Source of the DNA: JALYUM01 sp036688685
GTDB lineage: Bacteria > Pseudomonadota > Gammaproteobacteria > Burkholderiales > Burkholderiaceae_D
Assembly (NCBI RefSeq): GCF_036688685.1
Contig: NZ_JAQQPS010000022.1
Location: forward strand, 1-64,000
Direction: 5' to 3'
Length of the DNA: 64,000 bases
Below the pieces are notes generated by a model. It saw nothing but the letters and a program-made list of their open reading frames with translations, had not been told where the DNA came from and searched no databases. Below are positions 57,143 through 64,000 of this stretch, piece after piece. The translations under genes were made by a program, and so were the position numbers. Position 1 is the first letter of the stretch, and each line of letters starts with the position of its first letter.

Positions 57143-57849
57143 AGTGCCGCAGCCTTGGCGGCATTGATCACCTGGCGCTCGGCGCTGGTGTAGGCGATTT
57201 TGTTGCGCAGGTATAGCGGCTGCGCCGCCGCCGCATCGACGCCCTGCCCGGCCGCCAGCGCCGTCGCGCCCAGGCGCACCAACTCGCGCGCATGCGGCTG
57301 GACGTCGACCAGTGCGCCCACGGCGAACGATCTGTCGGCAAACGCCGCCGGATACGCCGCCAGGCCATTTCCGCACGCGACCAGGCCGGACACCGCCACC
57401 GGCGTCACCGCTTCTGGTGCGCACAAAGCGGGCGCCACGACTGTTTGCCAGCCGTCGGCATAACGGTACTGGGCCCAGTAGACTTCGCCCATGCGCGCGT
57501 CGAGGACCACCAGCACATCGCTGGCGCCGACAGCGGCGCGGCAGGCCAGCGCCATGGCGTCCAGCGTCACCAGCGGCAGCACCGGCAAGCCGGCACCGAA
57601 GGCCAGGCCCTGGGCGATGCCGCAAGCGGTGCGCACGCCGGTAAACGAGCCAGGGCCGGCGCCGAACACGATGGCGTCAACCTCGGCCAGCTTGATATGG
57701 GCCGCTGCCAGCAGGTCCTGCACCATCGGCAGGATGGCTTGCGAATGGGTGCGTACGCCCGAAGATTCTCGGGTGGTGATGGCCTCGCCCACCAGCAAGG
57801 CGCAGGAGGCGAGTTCGGAAGAGGTTTCAATGGCAAGCAGAATAGGCAT
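57139..57849 (-). CDS. tsaB: tRNA t6A synthesis protein TsaB
   Basis: TsaB is the scaffold partner of TsaD in making N6-threonylcarbamoyl-adenosine at tRNA position 37. The 236-aa protein has the ASKHA-type N-terminus LLAIETSSELASCAL, VFGAGPGSFTGVR and VVLDARMGEVYWAQY. ATG 57849 is used; the longer frame adds unrelated residues. It is first in the tsaB-rimI-udg-DUF1853 operon. Confidence 0.95.
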   Translation of the reverse strand: MPILLAIETSSELASCALLVGEAITTRESSGVRTHSQAILPMVQDLLAAAHIKLAEVDAIVFGAGPGSFTGVRTACGIAQGLAFGAGLPVLPLVTLDAMALACRAAVGASDVLVVLDARMGEVYWAQYRYADGWQTVVAPALCAPEAVTPVAVSGLVACGNGLAAYPAAFADRSFAVGALVDVQPHARELVRLGATALAAGQGVDAAAAQPLYLRNKIAYTSAERQVINAAKAAAL

Positions 57850-57940
57850 GGGGCGTATTTTAACCTGTGCGGGCGCTGCCGAAGCACCGGCCAATGGCGC
57901 AGATGTGCAATGCCGCGCCGCACAGAGTAGAATCGCGCTC

Positions 57941-58366
57941 ATGCACAGCCTGACCCTCGATGCCACCAACCGTTATGATGTCGCCGCCCGTATTGCCGGC
58001 CCACGCTGGATCGTCGCGTGCCTGTGCGCCGCCTGGTGCGGCACCTGCGGCACTTACCGCGCCGCGTTCGAGGCGCTGGCGGCGCGCCATCCGGACAAGG
58101 ACTTCCTCTGGATCGACATTGAAGACCAGGCCGACGTGGTCGGCGACCTCGATGTCGACAACTTCCCCACACTGCTGATCCAGCACCAGGACACGGTCGC
58201 CTTCTTCGGCACGATGCTGCCCGATGCTGCGCTGGCCGACCGCCTGATCAAGGCGCAGGCGGCGCAGTCGGACGCCGAACTGGCGCGCCTGGCCGTGTCC
58301 AGCGAAGAGCGGCGCGGCTGGCAGCGTGAGTGCAACCTGCGCACGCTGCTGCACGCCGCCGGCTAA
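57941..58366 (+). CDS. Thioredoxin-fold protein
   Basis: The 141-aa protein has a thioredoxin-like fold with active-site motif WCGTC (CxxC) near residue 33, an IDIEDQADVV segment and the cis-proline region NFPTLLI near residue 79. It has no signal peptide, so it should act in the cytoplasm. A C-terminal helical extension of about 40 residues is added. The last 4 bases overlap the convergent GGDEF-EAL gene. Its redox partner is unknown. Confidence 0.88.
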   Translation: MHSLTLDATNRYDVAARIAGPRWIVACLCAAWCGTCGTYRAAFEALAARHPDKDFLWIDIEDQADVVGDLDVDNFPTLLIQHQDTVAFFGTMLPDAALADRLIKAQAAQSDAELARLAVSSEERRGWQRECNLRTLLHAAG

Positions 58367-61300
58367 ATCAGTACCGTCCCCCACGCCTGCTGCAACTGGT
58401 CGGGCGGCACCGGGCGGCTGAAATAATAGCCCTGGGCGCGGTTGCAGCCATGGCGCAGCAGGAACGCCACCTGCTCGGCATTTTCCACCCCTTCCGCGAT
58501 CACCGACAGGTTCATGCTTTTGCCAAGCTGGATGATGGCAACCGCAATTGCCTCGTCGTCGGCATTCGAGGCGATGTCCTTGATGAAGCTCTGGTCGATC
58601 TTCAGCGTCTGCACGGGTAGCTGTTTCAGGTAAGCCAGCGACGAATAGCCGGTGCCGAAATCGTCGATCGCCAGTTCGACGCCGATCGCATGCAGCTCAT
58701 TGATCAGGATGAGCGCGTCGCCAGTATTCATGATCACCGATTCGGTCACCTCCAGCTGCAGGCGTTGCGGCGCCAGCCCGGTCTCCTGCAGGATCTGGCG
58801 CACCACGCCGGCGATCGAGCCGCGCTCGAACTGGCGCACCGACAGGTTGACGGCGATCTTCGGCACCACAAAACCGCGCGCCTGCCAGCGCATCATCTGG
58901 CGGCACGCCTCGAACAGTACCCACTGACCCAGCTGGTTAATGAAGCCGGTTTCCTCGGCCAGCGGAATGAAGTGCACCGGCGCGACCTCGCCCAGCTCGG
59001 CGTTTTGCCAGCGCACCAGCGCTTCCGCGCCGATCAGACGGCCGCTGTCGATTTCCACCTGCGGCTGGTAATCGAGATATACCTCGTCCCGTTCGATCGA
59101 GCGGCGCAGCAGCGCCTCGAGGCGCAGACGCTTGACGCCGTCGCCGGTCATCGAGGGCGCATAGAAACGGAAGTTGTTGCGCCCACGCGCCTTGGCCTGG
59201 TACATCGCCACATCGGCATTCCGGATCAGCATGTTCAGGTCGTCGGCATCGTCCGGGTACAGACTGATGCCGACACTGCCAGTGACGAACAATTCATGTT
59301 CGGCCACCACGAACGGCTGCTCGAACATGGTCATCAGTTTTTCGGCCACCTGCGCCGCGCCAGGCTCGCCGGCCACGTTTTCGAGCAGGACGATGAATTC
59401 ATCGCCACCCAGGCGCGCCAGCGTGTCGCCATGGCGCAAGCGGCGCGAGAGCGCCTGCGCGACCTTTTTCAGCAGCGCATCGCCGACGTGGTGCCCGAGC
59501 GTGTCGTTGACGTTCTTGAAGCGATCAAGATCGATGAACATCACGGCCAGCTGCTCGCCTTCGCGCGCGGCGCGGGTGAGCGCGTGCTGCAGGCGGTCGT
59601 GGAACAGCAGCCGGTTGGGCAGCGCCGTCAAGGGGTCGTGGTGGGCCATGTGGTCGAGCTTTTCCTTGGCTTCCTTGACCTGCGTGATATCGCTGAACAC
59701 CCCGACGAAGTGCGTGATGACGTTCTCGCCGTCGCGCACCGCCGACACGGTCAACGCTTCGAGGTAGTGGGTGCTGTCCTTGCGGATGCGCCACAATTCG
59801 CCCTGCCAGAAACCGCTGGTATCGAGTTCGTCCCACAAAGCCGTATAAAACGCATCGTCGTGGCGGTCGGACCGGACAATGGTCGCATCGCGCCCGAGCG
59901 CTTCCATTTCGCTGTAGCCCGTAATGTGCGTAAACGCCGGGTTGGTGGCGACGATGCGGCGCTGCGCATCGACCACCATCACGCCGTCGGCGATCCGATC
60001 CAGCACGGTGGCGGACAGGCGCAGCTTTTCTTCGGCCACGCGACGCGCCGTGATGTCCGCGTACACCCAGATCGAGCCGGCCGACGGCTTTGCCGGATCG
60101 ACCGCGCGCCCGCTCGCCAGGCACCAGATCAGCGCACCATCGCTGCGCCGGTACTGGCGCTCCTCGCTGAAATCCTGGCCCAGTACCAGCCGGCGGGCCT
60201 GGCGCGCAGCGACCTCGGCATACTCGCCCGGCGTGGCAAACACGATCGCCACCGAACTGCCCTCCAGCTCTGCGCTGGCGTAGCCAAACAGCTCATCGCA
60301 GCGGCGGTTGGTCGAAACGACCCGCTCGTCGCGCACGAACATCACGCCGAACATGACGTTTTCCAGGATGGCATCCTGCTCGGCCAGCAGTGCGTCGATG
60401 CGCATTTCGCTGCGCTTGCGCTCGGAAATGTCGGTGATGATGCCATCGACCCGGTAGTGCGGGCTGCCCGGCAGGTCGTGCGGCTGGCCGTTTTCCATCA
60501 ACCAGCGCTCAACGCCACCGGCGTCGATGATGCGGTATTCGAGCGCGTACGCCTGGCCCTCGGTGATCGCGGCACGCAATTCGCGCCGATGGCGGCGCCG
60601 GTCGGCGGGATGAATCAGGTCGGACCAGGCATCGGTCCCGTTGCGCATGAAGTGCGCGACCGAATAGCCGGTGATGTCAGCCAGCGCATCGCTGACGAAA
60701 TCGATGGGGCCACCCGGTTGCGAACGGAACACCGCACCCGGCACCTGGCTGACAATGGTGCGGAACTGTTCTTCGTTGCGGTGGATATCGACAAACAGCT
60801 TGCGGATGGCGCTGCGCATCTGGTCCATCTGGCGGCCCAGGCGGCCCAGCTCATCGCCGCGCTCGAGCAGCAGCGGGGCATCGAACTGGCCGCGCGCCAG
60901 GGCCTCCGAGAACGCTTCGAGCTGGCGCAGCGGGGTTTGCAGGCGCAGTTTCAAAAACAACACGATCAGCAGCAGCGACACGCCCAGCTGGATGGCCAGC
61001 ACCACCAGGTAGGTCGACTGGCGCACTTGCAGGTCATGGCGGATGCGCGCATCGTCCATGTCGATGGCAATGCGTCCGACCCATTCGCGCCGGAACACGA
61101 TATCGCGTTCGGCGTGCGACAGCCTGGCCGTCGCGCGCGCGGCCGCGGCGGCAGGAGGCAGCGGCGCAGCCCGTACATCGATGATGGCAGTGTTCGAGGA
61201 ATCGAGCACCCGCACCCGCTGCACGGCAGGGTCGCGCATGACCGAATCGACCAGCGCACGCGCCCCGTCGATATTCATGTTCCAGAGCGACTCCTGCATG

Positions 61301-61509
61301 CCGAACGCGAGCACCTCAGCGTTGCGCTGCAAGGCCTCGCCCAGCAGGCGCGCGGCAGACTGGCGCTCCTGCATGACCAGCACATAACTGCCCACCATGG
61401 CCGGCACCAGCAGACCGGCCACGACCACCAGCAGCAGCGCCCCGAACATGGACTGGCCGTAGAGCGAGCTCAGTCTCGAGATCAGGGAGCGAATGTGGAT
61501 GCGGAACAT
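58363..61509 (-). CDS. Membrane sensor with HAMP, PAS, GGDEF and EAL domains
   Basis: The 1,048-aa protein has transmembrane helices near 20-45 and 165-190 around a periplasmic sensor, a HAMP linker (about 190-245), and three PAS/PAC modules (about 245-625). The GGDEF domain has intact RLGGDEF preceded by an RHGD inhibitory-site match. The EAL domain has EALVRW, DDFGTGYSS and AEGVE, all catalytic motifs. Both synthesis and breakdown of c-di-GMP are therefore possible; many such hybrids show one activity. It may act on targets such as the PilZ protein encoded 8 kb away, which is inference. Confidence 0.94.
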   Translation of the reverse strand: MFRIHIRSLISRLSSLYGQSMFGALLLVVVAGLLVPAMVGSYVLVMQERQSAARLLGEALQRNAEVLAFGMQESLWNMNIDGARALVDSVMRDPAVQRVRVLDSSNTAIIDVRAAPLPPAAAAARATARLSHAERDIVFRREWVGRIAIDMDDARIRHDLQVRQSTYLVVLAIQLGVSLLLIVLFLKLRLQTPLRQLEAFSEALARGQFDAPLLLERGDELGRLGRQMDQMRSAIRKLFVDIHRNEEQFRTIVSQVPGAVFRSQPGGPIDFVSDALADITGYSVAHFMRNGTDAWSDLIHPADRRRHRRELRAAITEGQAYALEYRIIDAGGVERWLMENGQPHDLPGSPHYRVDGIITDISERKRSEMRIDALLAEQDAILENVMFGVMFVRDERVVSTNRRCDELFGYASAELEGSSVAIVFATPGEYAEVAARQARRLVLGQDFSEERQYRRSDGALIWCLASGRAVDPAKPSAGSIWVYADITARRVAEEKLRLSATVLDRIADGVMVVDAQRRIVATNPAFTHITGYSEMEALGRDATIVRSDRHDDAFYTALWDELDTSGFWQGELWRIRKDSTHYLEALTVSAVRDGENVITHFVGVFSDITQVKEAKEKLDHMAHHDPLTALPNRLLFHDRLQHALTRAAREGEQLAVMFIDLDRFKNVNDTLGHHVGDALLKKVAQALSRRLRHGDTLARLGGDEFIVLLENVAGEPGAAQVAEKLMTMFEQPFVVAEHELFVTGSVGISLYPDDADDLNMLIRNADVAMYQAKARGRNNFRFYAPSMTGDGVKRLRLEALLRRSIERDEVYLDYQPQVEIDSGRLIGAEALVRWQNAELGEVAPVHFIPLAEETGFINQLGQWVLFEACRQMMRWQARGFVVPKIAVNLSVRQFERGSIAGVVRQILQETGLAPQRLQLEVTESVIMNTGDALILINELHAIGVELAIDDFGTGYSSLAYLKQLPVQTLKIDQSFIKDIASNADDEAIAVAIIQLGKSMNLSVIAEGVENAEQVAFLLRHGCNRAQGYYFSRPVPPDQLQQAWGTVLI

Positions 61510-61670
61510 GCAGTGTCAGTACAAATGGCGTATCGCGGTGATTATGCACACAGACTTGCCGTGTGTCATCACAATGTCAAGCAAAGTACGCCCGGCGTGC
61601 ACATCGCACCACGCTGGCAGGGCTTGCCCAGGCTTGTTATGATGCTGCCACTTCAACCAAGGACTTCACC

Positions 61671-62180
61671 ATGACATTCTCGATGTATGCCGCCTCCGTG
61701 CCGGTCTTCCGCCAGATCCTGACCGCCCTGTCCGCCGTACTGGACAAGGCCGAAGCCCATGCCGCCGACAAAAAAATCGAACCGGCCGCACTGCTGCAGG
61801 CGCGTTTGTTCCCGGACATGTTCCCATTGGCGCGCCAGGTACAAGTGGCGGCAGATTTCGCCAAGGGCACCTGCGCCCGACTGGCCGGCGTCGACGTGCC
61901 GAAATACGACGATGTCGAGAGCACGTTCGCCGAATTGCGCGCGCGCATCGCCACCACCCTGGCATTCATCGCAACCCTGGACCAGGAAGCCATCGCCAGC
62001 AGCGCTGACCGCGCCATCACCACCGGCAGCGGCGAAAAAACCCGCCACTTCACCGGCCAGGAATACCTGCTGCACTACGCTTTCCCGCATTTCTTTTTCC
62101 ATGCGACGACTGCGTACGACATCCTGCGCCACAACGGTGTGGAAGTGGGCAAGAAAGACTTTGTCGGCAGCTACAAGTAA
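61671..62180 (+). CDS. DUF1993-family protein
   Basis: The 169-aa protein is a four-helix bundle of the DUF1993 (DinB-like) family: PVFRQILTALSAVLDKAEAHA, RLFPDMFPLARQVQVAADFAK and YLLHYAFPHFFFHATTAYDILR, with His residues at positions that bind metal in DinB folds. Function is unknown. ATG 61671 follows AAGGA; upstream frame is ignored. It is convergent with the DUF1289 gene, one base apart. Confidence 0.9.
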   Translation: MTFSMYAASVPVFRQILTALSAVLDKAEAHAADKKIEPAALLQARLFPDMFPLARQVQVAADFAKGTCARLAGVDVPKYDDVESTFAELRARIATTLAFIATLDQEAIASSADRAITTGSGEKTRHFTGQEYLLHYAFPHFFFHATTAYDILRHNGVEVGKKDFVGSYK

Positions 62181-62181
62181 A

Positions 62182-62394
62182 TTACTTGTTACGGCGCGGA
62201 TAACCCTGGGCCAGGATCCGCGTCCACACCAGCTCCTTGTCGACATCCGACATGGCCACCCAGTGCGCCACTTCGACGACCGTGCGCCCGCAGCCGCGGC
62301 AAACGTCGTCGAAGGTGGTGGAACACACCGCCACACAGGGTGTGTCGGGACGCTCGACCGCCGGCTTGCACACCTCGTCAGGCCGGTCCGACAT
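62182..62394 (-). CDS. DUF1289-family small protein
   Basis: This 70-aa protein has the DUF1289 cysteine pattern TPCVAVC..CRGCGRT followed by W and M, likely a small zinc or iron-sulfur site. ATG 62394 lies inside the end of the DUF1415 gene (17-base overlap), so the two are co-translated. The long frame continuing upstream is a shadow of DUF1415. Function is unknown. Confidence 0.88.
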   Translation of the reverse strand: MSDRPDEVCKPAVERPDTPCVAVCSTTFDDVCRGCGRTVVEVAHWVAMSDVDKELVWTRILAQGYPRRNK

Positions 62395-62953
62395 GCAGCG
62401 CATCCCAGCCGTCATGGCCCAGCTTTTCCATCGTTGCAATATTCTTCTCGAAAATTTCTTCCGCTTCAGGAAAGGCGTCCACCGCGCGCTCGATGCTCTC
62501 TTCGCGTAGCAATTGCAGGATCGGGTAAGGCGAGCGGTTGGTGAAATTTTCGATATCGTTAATGTCGGTATCGGCAAACTGGTAGTCCGGGTGAAAACTG
62601 GCGACCTGCAACTCGCCTTCCAGGTCCATGTCTTCGAGCGCGGCATCGGCCACGTCGAGGAACTCGTTGTAGTCGAGGAAATCGGTGAGGACGAACGGGT
62701 GGATCAGCAAGGTGGTGTCGATGGTGCCCGCATCGGTATCGGACAGCATTTGCAGTTCATCCATCAACTGCTCCAGCAACGCTTCGGGCGTGGTGGCAGG
62801 CGACACCACATAGCGCACCTGCTCCTTGACGTAGACGGCCTTGGCAAACGGACACAGGTTCAGGCCGATGACGGCATGCTCGACCCAGCGGCGGGTGGCG
62901 GCGACGATGGCGTCGTCGTCAAGGTTGGGGTTGGTCTTGCTGGTCTTGCTCAT
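62378..62953 (-). CDS. DUF1415-family protein
   Basis: The 191-aa protein contains the family sequence RWVEHAVIGLNLCPFAKAV near residue 22, then LLIHPFVLTDFLDYNEFL and VASFHPDYQFADT, and NRSPYPILQLLRE. DUF1415 proteins are cytosolic and of unknown function. ATG 62953 starts the family sequence; the frame stays open for a further 84 codons upstream without a clear start signal. It heads a two-gene unit with the DUF1289 gene. Confidence 0.9.
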   Translation of the reverse strand: MSKTSKTNPNLDDDAIVAATRRWVEHAVIGLNLCPFAKAVYVKEQVRYVVSPATTPEALLEQLMDELQMLSDTDAGTIDTTLLIHPFVLTDFLDYNEFLDVADAALEDMDLEGELQVASFHPDYQFADTDINDIENFTNRSPYPILQLLREESIERAVDAFPEAEEIFEKNIATMEKLGHDGWDALHVGPA

Positions 62954-63444
62954 GTGGCACTCTCGAACGCTGTACAAAGCTAGATTGTACGCATTTCCAT
63001 GCGCGCCTGGCCGGCTGGCGCACTTTTGCGCCAGCGCAGAGATGCACGGTGCGCAGCGGGTAAGGTCGAACTGCCACAGCATCCCGTGATGTTCGAACGA
63101 CAAAATCGGCAAAGCGGTATTGATATGGAGCCATGTTTCTTGATCCAGAAAGACATGGCTGAGATCGCCTGTAAATTGGCAGCCTGATAATACCTTGGAG
63201 ATCATACCCCCAGGGGTATATGCTCCAATTCAGGAATCACATTGAATAAACTTAATTTTTTGCGTTATACCCCTGCCATCCCTTGTTTTAATTGCAAATA
63301 TATTGACAAAACACGTCGCAAATAATTTTTGTAACTGTGCTGACATATTTCTTGACGAGCCCAATAAGTGGTCCGTACACTCCGCTGAGTTAATCGAGGT
63401 CCGGCACGCAATTCATGTCAATTTGGACGCCACATTGGAGAGCC
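62954..63444. other. 490-bp gap between DUF1415 and mltD
   Basis: No confident gene. It contains a CsoR-like palindrome (63204-63219), a second half-site ATACCCC at 63267-63273, an AT-rich stretch, and a TTGACA at 63303-63308 that could be a -35 element for mltD, although no good -10 follows. On the - strand the DUF1415 frame stays open to 63205. Confidence 0.5.
63204..63219. promoter_or_regulatory. CsoR/RcnR-type operator-like palindrome
   Basis: The sequence ATACCCCCAGGGGTAT is a perfect palindrome of 7-base arms around two bases. A/T-flanked C and G runs of this form are typical operators of the CsoR/CstR/RcnR/FrmR family. No regulator of that family or metal transporter gene lies in the window, so the target gene is unclear. 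Confidence 0.55.
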
Positions 63445-64000
63445 ATGCACGCCACCATCCGCCCTACCCTGTCCCGCCTTGCCGGCGCCGCCGCACTGCT
63501 GGCCGCCACCACCGCACCCATGCTGGCCCAGGCCGCCGATCCGGCGCCAGGCAGCGTGATGCAGGCGTCGTCGAGCACCATCCTCGCGGCCCGTACGGCG
63601 CTTCCAGGCACGCCAGCGCTGAAAGCGGACGACTTCAAGGAGACGGATTTGTGGGGCCGGCTGCGCAGCGGCTACGCCATTCCTGACATCAATAACGACC
63701 TCGTCACCAAGCACACCCAGTACTACGCAAAAAGTCCCGACAACCTGGCCCGCATCTCCGGTCGCGCGTCGCTGTACCTGTATCACGTGGTGCAGGAACT
63801 GGAAAAACGCAATATGCCGACTGAACTGGCGCTGCTGCCGGTAATCGAATCGGCCTTCAATCCGCAAGCAAGTTCGCCAGTGAACGCCGCCGGCATCTGG
63901 CAGTTCATGCCGGCCACCGGGCGCGATTTCAGCCTGAAGCAAAACCTGTTCAAGGATGATCGGCGCGGCGTGCTGGCCTCGACTGATGCCGCCCTGACCT
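63445..64000 (+). CDS. mltD: Membrane-bound lytic murein transglycosylase D, 3' end cut by window
   Basis: MltD cleaves peptidoglycan glycan strands. The first 185 codons are in the window: a signal peptide (about 1-31, ending AQA), then DLWGRLRSGYAIPDINNDLV and LYLYHVVQELEKRNMPTELAL. The catalytic region is VIESAFNPQASSP with the transglycosylase Glu, followed by GIWQFMPATGRDF. ATG 63445 follows TTGGAG. LysM domains expected downstream lie beyond the edge. Confidence 0.92.
   Translation, partial: MHATIRPTLSRLAGAAALLAATTAPMLAQAADPAPGSVMQASSSTILAARTALPGTPALKADDFKETDLWGRLRSGYAIPDINNDLVTKHTQYYAKSPDNLARISGRASLYLYHVVQELEKRNMPTELALLPVIESAFNPQASSPVNAAGIWQFMPATGRDFSLKQNLFKDDRRGVLASTDAALT

Noticed and set aside
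62919..63134. 71-codon leftward frame upstream of DUF1415
   Set aside because: It overlaps the DUF1415 start in another frame, with low-complexity ends and no start signal.

Overview
The window reads as a chromosomal piece of a high-GC beta-proteobacterium. The protein set (phasin, RadA, RlmE/YhbY/FtsH/FolP/GlmM block, PhoBR-PstSCAB-PhoU, EAL/GGDEF regulators) resembles Burkholderiales, most like Oxalobacteraceae such as Massilia, Duganella or Janthinobacterium. That placement is inferred from protein style and gene order, not from an rRNA gene; none is present.

Layout. 1-1 kb: 3' part of a tRNA-Leu, a small secreted protein and a phasin. 1.0-18.5 kb: a type VI secretion (T6SS) locus in three transcription blocks. 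These are a leftward block (TPR lipoprotein, tssB, tssC, hcp, tssE, tssH/clpV, tssA), a rightward block (tssJ, tssK, tssL) and a second leftward block (M15 peptidase, tssM, tagF, a BON-OmpA protein). tssF, tssG and vgrG/tssI are not here, so the apparatus must be completed from elsewhere or is incomplete. 18.6-22.6 kb: a FAN1-type VRR-NUC nuclease overlapping an XPD/DinG-like helicase that carries an N-terminal Cas4-like nuclease region. 22.6-25.4 kb: a fully overlapping leftward operon of two LiaF-like membrane proteins, a LytS-type kinase and a LytTR regulator. 25.6-26.0 kb: two very small proteins.

26.0-30.5 kb: an AT-rich gap, a WbpM/CapD-type sugar dehydratase, then a scar in which the 5' ends of a nucleotide-sugar dehydrogenase gene and a Wzc-like gene are joined head to head, then an intact wza-like gene and a cupin. 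This looks like the remains of a deleted exopolysaccharide locus. 30.5-42.0 kb is core: tRNA-Arg, tRNA-Pro, glmM, folP, ftsH, rlmE, yhbY, a DUF4149 protein, greA, carB, carA. 42.3-43.6 kb: a GlcG/HbpS protein and a patatin lipoprotein. 43.7-50.3 kb: the complete phosphate regulon pstSCAB-phoU-phoBR behind a clear Pho box.

50.5-64 kb: PilZ protein, radA, alr, lplT, a 183-bp MITE-like inverted-repeat element whose right arm supplies the stop codon of a DUF1853 gene, then a type-4 uracil-DNA glycosylase relative with an altered active-site motif, rimI and tsaB in one overlapping operon. These are followed by a thioredoxin-like protein, a large PAS-GGDEF-EAL protein, DUF1993, DUF1289 and DUF1415 proteins, a CsoR-like palindrome in a 490-bp gap, and the 5' part of mltD running off the end. 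Most ordinary genes are read from recognisable families; start codons were adjusted using ribosome-binding sites and overlaps where noted.
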